Below are positions 26,777 through 35,038 of a stretch of DNA of 64,000 bases, one piece after another; the first letter of the stretch is position 1, and each line of letters starts with the position of its first letter. Under the pieces are notes generated by a model. It searched no databases. It had not been told where the DNA came from and saw nothing but the letters and a program-made list of their open reading frames with translations. A program made the position numbers and the translations under genes. Source of the stretch: Nonomuraea montanisoli (GTDB taxonomy: Bacteria > Actinomycetota > Actinomycetes > Streptosporangiales > Streptosporangiaceae); assembly GCF_013363975.1 (NCBI RefSeq), contig NZ_JABWGN010000013.1, positions 175,636 through 239,635 of the forward strand. The letters are read 5' to 3'.

Positions 26777-27826
26777 TCAGCGGAAGTCGGAGATGCGCAG
26801 CACCGCGAGCATGTCCGTCGCCCGCGAGCCGGTCGAGAAGGACGCCTCCACGCCCACCCAGCCGCGGAACGCGCCCGTGTCGTCGATGATCTGCATCAGC
26901 GGCTTGACGTGGGAGTTCCCGGTGTAGCAGAACTCGCCGCGCTCCATCGCCAGGCAGGTGCACCAGTGCCACAGCGTGTCACGCCGGTCGGACTTGGAGA
27001 TCGTCGTGAGGTAGTACTGGATGGAGCTGATGTTCGCCCGCGTCCCGCCTCCGTACCGGGGGCAGCCGCCGGACTTCTGGCACGCGCCGCGCGAGGAGGG
27101 CTGCAGGTAGGTCAGGCACGAGGTGGTGGCGGCGCAGGCGCGGAAGGCGGAGTGGCCGAACGGCTGGTTGCCGGAGGTGACGAGCTTGCCGCTCGCCCAG
27201 CTCGTCAGGTCCTGCCTGAGCGAGCCGGGGAACGCCCGCACCGAGCTCATCGCGCGCCGGGTGCTGGTCGCGGCGTTGCTGCCGTAGCCGTACCCGTTCG
27301 TGGCCAGTGTGCTCCGCTTGAGGTCGAGGCGGGCCAGCTTGCCGTCGGACGAGGTCCGCACGTACCACTGCTCCGTCCACGTCTGGGCGATGTTCCACCG
27401 GATGGTGAGCACGTCGCCCGCGACGGTGTACGTCCCGGTGCGGCTCTCGCCGGGGGCACCGGTGAAGCCGCCGGCGGTCAGCACCTCACAGGTGCGCGCC
27501 CGCGACTGCCTGCCGCCCGCCCTGGTGGTGCAGCTCGGGTCCGGGACGGTGCCGGTGCGCTGCCTGGCCTGGGGATGACGCTGCCACCACAGGTACATGG
27601 CGGCGCTCACCGTGCCGTTCGCGGCGAAGCGGTAGGTGCCCAGGCGTACCCAGTTCTGCTGGGAGGAGGCCTTCAGAAACCCCTGCGAGACGACGAAGGT
27701 CGTCCTGCCGCCCGGCAGCGACGCGGCGGAGACCGCGGCCGTCGCGGGCGTCGCGGCCGTCGCGGGCCCGGCGGGCAGGAGGGTGACGGCGAGCAGGAAG
27801 GACAGGATTGCCGCTGCGGTACGCAT
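26777..27826 (-). CDS. Secreted hypothetical protein
   Basis: The 349-residue product starts with a signal peptide (MRTAAAILSFLLAVTLLPAG, cleavage after ATAA or nearby). The mature protein is rich in Ser, Thr, Gly and Trp and has nine or more cysteines, many in the C-terminal half (RACAATTSCLTYL, GACQKSGGCPRYG, HWCTCLAMERGEFCY). It is probably disulfide-bonded and extracellular. I recognise no catalytic motif. The ATG at 27826 has GGAG about seven bases before it. The gene stands alone, read toward the small membrane protein gene. Confidence 0.65.
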   Translation of the reverse strand: MRTAAAILSFLLAVTLLPAGPATAATPATAAVSAASLPGGRTTFVVSQGFLKASSQQNWVRLGTYRFAANGTVSAAMYLWWQRHPQARQRTGTVPDPSCTTRAGGRQSRARTCEVLTAGGFTGAPGESRTGTYTVAGDVLTIRWNIAQTWTEQWYVRTSSDGKLARLDLKRSTLATNGYGYGSNAATSTRRAMSSVRAFPGSLRQDLTSWASGKLVTSGNQPFGHSAFRACAATTSCLTYLQPSSRGACQKSGGCPRYGGGTRANISSIQYYLTTISKSDRRDTLWHWCTCLAMERGEFCYTGNSHVKPLMQIIDDTGAFRGWVGVEASFSTGSRATDMLAVLRISDFR

Positions 27827-27919
27827 GGAGAAGCTCCGTTGGGTCTGCGGACTTGGCCGATCGTCCACGGGCCACCGTATTCGGCCGGGACCGGATGTGT
27901 CCGCCGAACCGGCCAGAAG

Positions 27920-27959
27920 CGCCAGGAGGGGGCGTCCGGTGTGACACCCCCTCCTGGCG
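27920..27959 (-). terminator. Hairpin terminator after the cupin gene
   Basis: CGCCAGGAGGGGG (27920-27932) and CCCCCTCCTGGCG (27947-27959) form a perfect 13-base-pair stem with a 14-base loop. It begins two bases beyond the stop of the cupin gene on the minus strand. No U-run follows, as is common for actinomycete terminators. Confidence 0.7.
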
Positions 27960-27960
27960 G

Positions 27961-28428
27961 TCAGTAGGAGGTGGTGCGGTGACGGGCGCGGAACTCCGCC
28001 AGGAGCTCGTCGGTCACTTCCGCGCCGGCCGCCACGGCGGCGTGCACCTCGCGGAAGTAGCCCTCGTACCCGGCCGGCGTGTACAGGCACAGGGCCTGGA
28101 CCGGCTCGGTGCCGGCGTTGCGGAAGCCGTGCGGGGTTCCGCGTACGGCGGCGAGCAGGTTCCCGGGGCCGACCGTCACCTCGCCGTCGCCGTGGTGCAG
28201 GGTCAGGTCGCCCCGCAGGACGTAGAAGTACTCGTCGTGCCCGTGATGCACGTGCGGCCGGGCCCCCATCGCGCCTCCCTCCAGGGTGAACTCCTCCAAC
28301 GCGAAGCGGCCTTCCGTGTGCTCACCCGTCAGCCGGAAGAAGTGCGCCACTCCCGCCACGTCGATCATCTCGCCGTCCTCGGGGCGGCGCAGCAAGGGGC
28401 GCGGCTCCGGCATCTGCTTGTCGATCAT
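27961..28428 (-). CDS. Cupin domain protein
   Basis: The 155-residue protein is a single-domain cupin. The first metal motif is HVHHGHDEYFYVLRG and the second GTPHGFRNAG, with the glycine-rich strand between them. The three histidines and the glutamate can bind a divalent metal. Members of this size include small dioxygenase- or isomerase-like enzymes and ligand-binding proteins; this one cannot be assigned further. The ATG at 28428 is chosen because it begins the conserved part. The gene is divergent from a VOC protein gene, with 95 bases shared upstream. Confidence 0.85.
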   Translation of the reverse strand: MIDKQMPEPRPLLRRPEDGEMIDVAGVAHFFRLTGEHTEGRFALEEFTLEGGAMGARPHVHHGHDEYFYVLRGDLTLHHGDGEVTVGPGNLLAAVRGTPHGFRNAGTEPVQALCLYTPAGYEGYFREVHAAVAAGAEVTDELLAEFRARHRTTSY

Positions 28429-28523
28429 CCCAGCATTATCGGCCGACGGCGTCAGCAGGTCGTCGAGGAGGCCCGCCGTGGCGCCTCCCGCGTTCCGGCT
28501 GCCGTCCACAGCACAGTGGAGCC

Positions 28524-28940
28524 ATGAACGCGGACATTCTCTCCCGGGCACGGGTGGCGACCAGGCTTCCGGCCCGGGATCTCGATCGGGCGCGGCGCTT
28601 CTACTCCGAGCGGCTCGGCCTGGAGCCCGTCGACGAACGCCCGGGCGGGCTGCTGTACCGGTGCGGGGGCGTGGACTTCGTGGTGTTCCAGTCGACGGGA
28701 TCCTCGCCCGGCACCTTCACCCAGATGGCCTGGGAGGTCGACGACATCGAGGCCGTCGTGTCGGAGCTCGGGCGACGTGGTGTGGTGTTCGAGGAGGTCG
28801 ACGTACCGGGATTCCGGACGAGGGACGGGATCGCGGAGATCGAGGGGAACTACCCGAGCAAGGGCGCGCGGGGCGAACGCGGCGCCTGGTTCCGTGACAG
28901 CGAGGGGAACCTGCTGGGCATCGGCCAGCCGGTCGGCTGA
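28524..28940 (+). CDS. VOC (glyoxalase/bleomycin-resistance) superfamily protein
   Basis: The 138-residue product has the paired beta-alpha-beta-beta-beta modules of the vicinal-oxygen-chelate fold: ATRLPARDLDRARRFYSERLG with the YRCGGVDFVVFQS strand, then MAWEVDDIEAVVSELGRRGVVFEE and a closing WFRDSEGNLLGIGQP. The glutamate-containing final strand and an early polar residue could hold a metal. It might be a lyase, dioxygenase or drug-binding protein. It is divergent from the cupin gene and convergent with a flavin monooxygenase gene. Confidence 0.88.
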   Translation: MNADILSRARVATRLPARDLDRARRFYSERLGLEPVDERPGGLLYRCGGVDFVVFQSTGSSPGTFTQMAWEVDDIEAVVSELGRRGVVFEEVDVPGFRTRDGIAEIEGNYPSKGARGERGAWFRDSEGNLLGIGQPVG

Positions 28941-28966
28941 GCGGTCGGCGCCCCGGCGCGCCACCC

Positions 28967-30181
28967 TCAGTACGCCGCGAGGGTGAGCGCGTTGGCGGCC
29001 TCGTTGAGCGGCTTCATGATCGGCCGCATCGCCAGGTCCTTCCACGGCAGGCGGTTGACCAGCCGCATCATCGTGGTCTGCATCCTGATCTGCCGCGGGC
29101 TGCCCGCGACCATCTGCGCGGCGTTGCTCGCGCCGAGCGTCACGTTCACGTCCACGTACTCGCGCATCGCCTCCCGGTATCCGGCGTAGGCCGCGCGATG
29201 GTCGCCCGCCGCCGCGCTCAGCTCGCCGGCCAGCACGTACGCGCCCACCAGCGCGAGGCTGGTGCCCTGCCCGGACAGCGGGGACGGGCTGTAGGCGGCG
29301 TCGCCGACCAGGACGACCCGGCCGGTGGACCAGTGGTCCATGCGGACCTGGCTGACCGGCGTGAAGTAGAAGTCCGGCGAGTGCGGCATGGCGCGCAGCA
29401 GCGTCTCGCTCTCCCAGCCGACGCCGGCGAACGCCTCGACCAGGATGCGCTGCTGGGCGGCCCGGTCGTAGCGGTCGGGCAGGACGGCCGGGCTCGGGAA
29501 GACGAACTGGGCCTTCGCGGTGTCGGGCCGGGTGGCGTAGACGTTCACCACCTTGCCGGGCGTCGGATAGAGCAGCTCCCAGTGGTCGAGCCCGAGGTGG
29601 TTGGGGACGGTGAAGACGGCCGCGTGCATCCCGAGGGGGTGGACGAAGCGCTCCTCCGGCCCGAAGGCCAGGCGGCGCACGGTCGAGTGCAGGCCGTCGG
29701 CGCCGATGACGAGGTCGAAGCGGCGGGGCGGGGCGTGACGGAAGGTGACGTCCACGCCGTCGGGGCCCTCGTGGAGGCCGGTGATGGTGTCGCCGAACAG
29801 GTATTCGCAGCTGTCGCGCGTCGCGTCGTGGAGGAGCCGGGCGAGGTCGCCGCGCATCACCTCGTCGTCGCCGGGGGCGCGCATGCCGATGAGGTCGGGG
29901 CCCAGGGTGGCCAGCGGCTTGCCGCTCCGAGAGACCCACGAGCCGCCCCGGATGGCGGTGCTCGACCGCCGCACGGCCCCCAGCATGCCCATCCGCTCGA
30001 CGACCTGCATGGCCACGCCGCGCAGGTCGACCTTGTAGCCGCCCTCGCGCAGCTCGGGGGCCAGCTCGACGACGGTGGGGGTGAATCCGTGGCGGCGCAG
30101 CCAGTAGGCCAGAGCGGGGCCGGCCACGCTGGCGCCGGAGATCAGAACGGTGCGGTTGGCGAGTCGCCGTGAGTTCGTCAT
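28967..30181 (-). CDS. FAD-dependent monooxygenase
   Basis: This 404-residue flavoprotein has the N-terminal FAD motif (VLISGASVAGPALAYWLRRHG), the DxxG-containing motif LVIGADGLHSTVRRL and VVLVGDAAYSPSPLSGQGTSLAL in the C-terminal half. These define the class A flavin monooxygenases of the TetX/PgaE-like branch without a thioredoxin-like tail. It may inactivate a drug or tailor an aromatic product. The ATG at 30181 begins the motif-bearing protein directly; upstream in-frame ATGs lie in the repeat-rich regulatory region. It is divergent from an XRE-type regulator gene whose binding sites probably fill that region. Confidence 0.88.
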   Translation of the reverse strand: MTNSRRLANRTVLISGASVAGPALAYWLRRHGFTPTVVELAPELREGGYKVDLRGVAMQVVERMGMLGAVRRSSTAIRGGSWVSRSGKPLATLGPDLIGMRAPGDDEVMRGDLARLLHDATRDSCEYLFGDTITGLHEGPDGVDVTFRHAPPRRFDLVIGADGLHSTVRRLAFGPEERFVHPLGMHAAVFTVPNHLGLDHWELLYPTPGKVVNVYATRPDTAKAQFVFPSPAVLPDRYDRAAQQRILVEAFAGVGWESETLLRAMPHSPDFYFTPVSQVRMDHWSTGRVVLVGDAAYSPSPLSGQGTSLALVGAYVLAGELSAAAGDHRAAYAGYREAMREYVDVNVTLGASNAAQMVAGSPRQIRMQTTMMRLVNRLPWKDLAMRPIMKPLNEAANALTLAAY

Positions 30182-30296
30182 GCCAAAAACCGTAACAGCA
30201 TTGCCAGATGATTGGCAACAAATTTCCCATCGACTTGCCATCCATCTGCCAATCAGCCCGTCCGCTTCTGCCAATAGCCTTGGCAAGCGTTTGCCA
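30181..30296. promoter_or_regulatory. Eight TGCCA/TGGCA half-sites between monooxygenase and XRE genes
   Basis: Half-sites occur at 30181, 30201, 30212, 30235, 30247, 30269, 30280 and 30291. Pairs form dyads: TTGCCA-N6-TGGCAA with centre near 30209, and TGGCAA-N4-TTGCCA at 30281-30296. The region is AT-richer than its surroundings. The XRE-family protein encoded just to the right is the obvious candidate binder, repressing the divergent monooxygenase and possibly itself. Confidence 0.65.
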
Positions 30297-30375
30297 GCCG
30301 CGTGCCGGGGTGGCTAACATGAGCTGCGGCGGAGGGCCGGTCGGCCCGCGCTCCGACCTGGCAAGGAGACGACAG

Positions 30376-31587
30376 ATGCTGACGCAGCCGGCCTTCGGCC
30401 GACGGCTCAAACAGCTCAGGACCGAACGCGGCCTGACCCAGGCCGAGCTCGCGGGCGAGGGCATGTCCACCGGATATCTCTCCCGCCTGGAGTCCGGGGC
30501 CCGCCCCCCGACCGAGGACGCCGTGGCCCACCTGGCCCGCCAGCTCGGCGTGACCCCCGAAGACCTGGCCGAACAGCCGGACTGGTCGCTGGCGCGCAGC
30601 CTGGCCTCCACCGTCGGACTCGACGTGGACGAGGTGGGCGAGCCGCTGGCCCGCGCCCTGCGCACGGCGGGCGGCGAGGATCCCCTGCTGCGCTGGCAAG
30701 CCCTGTGGCAGGTCGCCGAATGGCGACGCCACAACGAGGAGCACGCCGAGGAGCGCGCCTGCCTGGACGAGCTGGTGGCGCTCGCCGAAGAGCTCGGCCT
30801 GCCCGAGTTGCGGGCCCGGGCCCGGGCCCGGCTGGCGCGCGCGCAACGCACGGCGGGCGAGGTGCCGGTCGCGGTCGAGACGGCGATCGGCGCCTACCGC
30901 CTGGCGGTCGACGAGGGCCTGCCCGCCCGCATCGTGACCGACACCCTGCTGGCACTGGTGTCCGCGCTGGCCGAGGCGGGCCGGATGGCCGAGGCCCGGG
31001 AGCACGCCGACGAACTGCTCGCCCTGGTCGCCGATCTGCCCGCCGGCACGCTCCTGGCGGAGGCGGTGTGGACCGTGGCCGGCGTCCGGCTCCGGCAGGG
31101 CGAGCCCCAGGTCGCGCTGGATCTGGTCAACGACGCGCTGGAGCAGCTCCAGGGCCGCCTCGACCCGGCCATGTGGGTGCGCCTGCGCATCGTCGCCGCC
31201 CGCCTCCACCTCAACTGCACCCCGCCCGAGACCGAACCCGCGCGGCGCCGGATCGAGGAGGTCGAGGCGTGCCTGCCGTTCGCCGGCACTCCCACGGTCG
31301 AGCAGGAACTCCTCGCGCTGCGCGCCCGCCTGGCCTTCCACACCGGGCACACCGACGAGGCCCGCGCCCTGCTCGACCGGCTCACCGACGCGCACGACCA
31401 CCTGGCCTACCAGGAGCAGATCCGCCTGGACGTGCTGCGCAACCAGCTCCTGCTGCTGGACGGCAGGCAGGACGAGGGCATGCGGGGGCTTCGGGCGCTG
31501 GCCCAGCGGGCGCAGGAACGCGCCAACTTCGACCTGGCCGCGGAGATCTGGCGCCACGCCGCCGAGTCACTGGCCCGTACGGACTGA
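30376..31587 (+). CDS. XRE-family regulator with TPR-type C-terminus
   Basis: Residues 8-65 form a Cro/C1-type helix-turn-helix (LKQLRTERGLTQAELAGEG, then STGYLSRLESGARPPTEDAVAHLARQLGV). The remaining roughly 330 residues are helical pairs of TPR type (AEAREHADELLALVADLP, HTGHTDEARALLDRLTDAH). This layout matches signal-binding regulators in actinomycetes that sense peptides or small ligands through the TPR superhelix. AAGGAGA stands seven bases before the ATG at 30376. It is divergent from the FAD monooxygenase gene, and the intergenic half-site array suggests direct control of it. Confidence 0.88.
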   Translation: MLTQPAFGRRLKQLRTERGLTQAELAGEGMSTGYLSRLESGARPPTEDAVAHLARQLGVTPEDLAEQPDWSLARSLASTVGLDVDEVGEPLARALRTAGGEDPLLRWQALWQVAEWRRHNEEHAEERACLDELVALAEELGLPELRARARARLARAQRTAGEVPVAVETAIGAYRLAVDEGLPARIVTDTLLALVSALAEAGRMAEAREHADELLALVADLPAGTLLAEAVWTVAGVRLRQGEPQVALDLVNDALEQLQGRLDPAMWVRLRIVAARLHLNCTPPETEPARRRIEEVEACLPFAGTPTVEQELLALRARLAFHTGHTDEARALLDRLTDAHDHLAYQEQIRLDVLRNQLLLLDGRQDEGMRGLRALAQRAQERANFDLAAEIWRHAAESLARTD

Positions 31588-31695
31588 ATGATGTCGGACG
31601 ACCTGGCCGGAGAGGTCACCGCCCTCAAGGCCCCTGCGCGGCGGCGGACCTGAGCTACGGCCGCTGACCCTGCATCGCCCGTGCGGGTGGCCGTC

Positions 31696-32451
31696 CTAGG
31701 AGGCGTCGTGGACGACCAGGGCCAGCTGGACGCGGTTGTCCAGGCCCGCCTTGGTGAGGATGCGGGAGATGTAGCCCTTGACCGTGCCCACGCTCATGTG
31801 CAGCTCGCCGGCGATGACGGCGTTGGTCTTGCCCTGCCCGACCGCGAGCGCCACCTCCCGTTCGCGGTCGCTGAGCGCCGACAGGACCCGCCGGGCGTCG
31901 GCCTTACGCCGGTCGTCCTCCTCGGGCAGCAGGTGCGCGATCAGCCGCCGGGTGACGCTCGGCGACAGGCTGGGCTCGCCGGCGACGACGCGCCGGATCG
32001 CCTCGACGATGCCCTCAGGCGAGGTGTCCTTCAGCAGGAACCCGCCGGCTCCCGCGCGCAGCGCCCGGAACACGTGCTCGTCGGCGTCGAACGTGGTCAG
32101 GATGATGACCTCCGGCGCGTCCCGGCGGGCGCGCAGCCCGCGGGTCGCCTCGATGCCGTCGACGCCGGCCATCCGGATGTCCATCAGCACCACGTCGGGA
32201 GAGTGCTCGGCGATCGCGGCCTGGACCTGCGCGCCGTCGGCCACCGCGCCCACCACCTGGAGGGTGGGCGCGCCCTTGAGCATCAGCGTCAGCCCGGCTC
32301 GGACGAGCGCGTCATCGTCGACGATGAGCACCCGGATCGCGGCGGACGCACCCACGGGCGGACCCGCGGACTCACTCCCGCTCACCGGCTCACTCGTGGG
32401 GCCGCTCACATGGCCGTCACTCGTGGGGCCGCTCACGTGGCCATCACTCAT
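31696..32451 (-). CDS. NarL/FixJ-type response regulator
   Basis: The protein has a receiver domain (RVLIVDDDALVRAGLTLML with acidic pocket, phospho-acceptor Asp in VVLMDIRMAGVDG, and the conserved Lys in FLLKDTSPEG) and a C-terminal LuxR-type helix-turn-helix (LSDREREVALAVGQGKTN, SVGTVKGYISRILTKAGLDNR). The N-terminal 40 residues before the receiver are a low-complexity tail encoded by three 27-base tandem units. The ATG at 32451 overlaps the stop of the histidine kinase gene by eight bases (ATGAGTGA); a GTG at 32463 is an alternative. It is 251 residues. It pairs with the kinase encoded immediately upstream. Targets are unknown. Confidence 0.93.
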   Translation of the reverse strand: MSDGHVSGPTSDGHVSGPTSEPVSGSESAGPPVGASAAIRVLIVDDDALVRAGLTLMLKGAPTLQVVGAVADGAQVQAAIAEHSPDVVLMDIRMAGVDGIEATRGLRARRDAPEVIILTTFDADEHVFRALRAGAGGFLLKDTSPEGIVEAIRRVVAGEPSLSPSVTRRLIAHLLPEEDDRRKADARRVLSALSDREREVALAVGQGKTNAVIAGELHMSVGTVKGYISRILTKAGLDNRVQLALVVHDAS

Positions 32452-32469
32452 GGGGCCGCTCACGTGGCC
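32389..32469. repeat. Three 27-bp tandem units at the kinase/regulator gene junction
   Basis: Units 32443-32469, 32416-32442 and 32389-32415 repeat the end of the histidine kinase gene together with the start of the response regulator gene. Only the first unit keeps both the ATG and the kinase stop in use; in the copies ATG has become ACG. The result is the repeated peptide SDGHVSGPT at the regulator N-terminus. Confidence 0.85.
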
Positions 32470-33667
32470 ATGGTAGCCGTGCCGCCAGCCGGAACCCGCC
32501 GCCGTCGGCGTGTCCCCGCTCCAGGCGCCCGCCCGCCAGCGAGACCCGTTCCTCCAGCCCGGCCAGCCCGGCCCCGGCCCCGGTCGTGGCCAGCCCCTCC
32601 GCCTCCTGCCCGGTGAGGAGCGGGTTGCGCACCTCGACCGTCAGCTCGCCGCCGGCCGCGCCGGAGACCACGACGGTGACGGGCCGGCCGGGCGCGTGCT
32701 TGCGCGCGTTGGTCAGCCCCTCCTGCACGACGCGGTACGCGGTGCGCCGGGTCGTCTCCGGCAGGTCGGCGAAGCGTACGTCGTGCTCGTGCAGCTCGAT
32801 GCGCATCCCGGCCCGCCGCGACTCCTCCACCAGCGGCGCGAGCCCGGTCAGCGGGAGCTCGCCCGACGGGCTCTCGCGCAGCACGGAGATGACCCCGCGC
32901 AGCTCCTGCAGGGCCTGGTGGGCGCTGGCCCGGATGACCCCGGCCGCCTCGGCGACCTCGTCCGGCCTGGCGCCGGCGTTGAACTCCAGCGCCCCGGCGT
33001 GCACCGCCAGCAGCGACAGCCGGTGGGCGAGCACGTCGTGCATCTCGCGGGCGATGCCGAGCCGTTCGGCGCGCCGGGCCTCCTCCGCCCGCAGCCGCTG
33101 GTCGGCCTCGGCGCGGCGAGCCCGTTCCGCCAGTGACGCCAGCAGCTCCCGCCGGGTCCTGGCCAGGATGCCCCAGCCGGTGATCGCCCCGCCGAACAGC
33201 ACGCCGACCAGCGCCCACACCGGGTACGGCGCCAGCCCCGGCGGCCGCAGGGCGAACCTGACCAGCGTCGCCGCCACCCACGCCACCCCCACCGCGACGG
33301 CCGCGGGCGGTCGCCGGTACAGCGCCGCGACGAGCGTGGCGATCCCCGCGGCCACCGACGCGGCCGCGGCCGGGACGGACAGCGCGACGACGGCCAGCGA
33401 CGCGGTCACGGGCCACCGCCGGCACAGCCACAACCCCGCGCACGCCAGGATTCCGCCGGCGACGTCGGCCCACAGGTACCAGCCGGGCGTCCCCGGGGTC
33501 AGATCCCCCCAGGCCACCGCGACGGCCCCGGCCACGGCGAGCACGATGCCGCCGGCCAGGGCCGCCCGGTCACGTCGCGACCGCCCCGGACCCGGCTCGC
33601 CGTCCGCCGCCGAGCTCCGCCGGCCCTGGTCGCGGCCCTGCGCTGCCCGGCCCTGTGCTGCGAACAC
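32444..33667 (-). CDS. NarL-system sensor histidine kinase (HisKA_3)
   Basis: About five hydrophobic helices (residues roughly 40-165, for example LAGGIVLAVAGAVAVAWG and ALVGVLFGGAITGWGIL) are followed by a coiled segment rich in Ala/Arg and then the HisKA_3 dimerisation box with the phospho-acceptor (IAREMHDVLAHRLSLLAVH). The ATPase part shows the N box (EGLTNARKHAPG) and a G box (GAGAGLAGLEERV). It is a typical actinobacterial membrane sensor whose input is unknown. The start is uncertain: I use the GTG at 33667, but the frame is open further upstream and no good ribosome site is seen. It is co-transcribed with the regulator gene. Confidence 0.88.
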   Translation of the reverse strand: MFAAQGRAAQGRDQGRRSSAADGEPGPGRSRRDRAALAGGIVLAVAGAVAVAWGDLTPGTPGWYLWADVAGGILACAGLWLCRRWPVTASLAVVALSVPAAAASVAAGIATLVAALYRRPPAAVAVGVAWVAATLVRFALRPPGLAPYPVWALVGVLFGGAITGWGILARTRRELLASLAERARRAEADQRLRAEEARRAERLGIAREMHDVLAHRLSLLAVHAGALEFNAGARPDEVAEAAGVIRASAHQALQELRGVISVLRESPSGELPLTGLAPLVEESRRAGMRIELHEHDVRFADLPETTRRTAYRVVQEGLTNARKHAPGRPVTVVVSGAAGGELTVEVRNPLLTGQEAEGLATTGAGAGLAGLEERVSLAGGRLERGHADGGGFRLAARLPWPRERPHE

Positions 33668-33831
33668 AACCGCAGATCGTATCCGCCGGCCTTCCGCCTG
33701 GTAAGCAACCAAGGTCTCCCTCGCCGCCCCCGCCATGGCAACCAAAGTCACCACCCGGCAGCGACCGAAGAGGCCACGGACCGGCCCGACGGCAGCAGCG
33801 CGCCGCGCCCGCCGCGGGAGACCGTGGGCGC

Positions 33832-34815
33832 ATGGTCACCTCACCAGCACGCGGCCGGTGGGCCGCGCTCCTGCTGGCCGGGCTCACCCCGGTCGTCGCC
33901 GAGCTCACGCTCGGCAATCCGCCCCTCCGCCAGGCGTGGCTGCTGCTGCTGTGGACGCCGATCTACGGCGCCGGCACCGTGCTGATCCGCGAGCTGGTAC
34001 GCCGTACCGGCCGGGGCTGGTACGCCGTCCTGCTGCTCGGGGCCGCGTACGGGATCGTGGAGGAAGGGCTGGCGCTGCAGGCGCTCACCAGCCCGACCCT
34101 CTACGGCGTGGCCGGCTGGGCGCCCAGGATCCTCGGCCTCAACAGCGCCTACACCGAGCTGAACATCCCCTACCACGCGGTCTTCAGCGTGGCGCTGCCG
34201 ATCCTGCTGGTGGATCTCGTCGTCCCGGCCCTTCGCCACCGGCCGTATCTCGGGCGGACCGGGCTGGTCGTGGCGGGGGTGGTGTTCGTGCTGGGCGCCC
34301 TGCTGCTGCGGTGGACGACCGCCTTCGTCGACCCCGGCTACCAGGCGCCGCCGGCGGCTCTGGCGGCGTTCGCGCTGGCGATCGCGGTGCTCGCGCTGCT
34401 CGCGCTGCGGTTCGTCCCCCGCCCGCCGGTCCCGCCGGCCGCGGCGTCCCGGGCGGTCCCCGCGCCGCCGGTCGTCGCGTGCCTGGCCGGGGTGGTGGCG
34501 TTCGGCTACCTCGCGCTGCTGTTCCCCTTCGGCGGCGCCCGGCACCCGGCCTTCACCCATGGCGGCTGGGTGGTGGTCCCGATGGTGGCGGCGGCGCTCC
34601 TGGCGGTGGCGGCCGGGATGCTGCTGCGCCGGTGGACGGCGCACGGCGGGTGGCGCGACCGGCACAGCCTGGCGCTGGCGGGCGGGGCGCTCGTGGCCCA
34701 CACCGCGTTCGGGGTGATCGCCAACGGCGACACCACCGCCGACCGCGTGTCGCTGGCCGCGCTCGGAGTCGTCATGATCGTCCTGCTGGCCCTGCTCGCC
34801 CGGCGTACGCGGTGA
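33832..34815 (+). CDS. Multi-spanning membrane protein of unknown function
   Basis: The 327-residue product has about nine hydrophobic helices, the first being WAALLLAGLTPVVAELTLG and the last VSLAALGVVMIVLLALLAR. A segment with LIRELVRRTGRGW and YGIVEEGLALQ, acidic residues in otherwise hydrophobic context, recalls CPBP-type intramembrane proteins, but I do not see the second EExxxR/HxxxN set clearly. GGGAG lies about eleven bases before the ATG at 33832; the frame is open upstream but without sense. It is divergent from the histidine kinase gene and may be a target of that system. Confidence 0.75.
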   Translation: MVTSPARGRWAALLLAGLTPVVAELTLGNPPLRQAWLLLLWTPIYGAGTVLIRELVRRTGRGWYAVLLLGAAYGIVEEGLALQALTSPTLYGVAGWAPRILGLNSAYTELNIPYHAVFSVALPILLVDLVVPALRHRPYLGRTGLVVAGVVFVLGALLLRWTTAFVDPGYQAPPAALAAFALAIAVLALLALRFVPRPPVPPAAASRAVPAPPVVACLAGVVAFGYLALLFPFGGARHPAFTHGGWVVVPMVAAALLAVAAGMLLRRWTAHGGWRDRHSLALAGGALVAHTAFGVIANGDTTADRVSLAALGVVMIVLLALLARRTR

Positions 34816-35038
34816 CATGGCGAGCGGCGGGGCGACGGCCGCCGATCGAGGCATTTGCCGGATCTGCCATCACTCGCGACCGGGGAGCGCCACGGGACAT
34901 GGGCCTTTGGACAGGATTCCTTGGTCAAGTGATGGATGAACGGCCACCTGTTACGGAATCCTTGAGCAGGCGAGAACGCCGCAGCCCGCCGTACCGGCTG
35001 CTCTCCTGAAGCGATCAACAGAGTGCGATGGCGGATCC

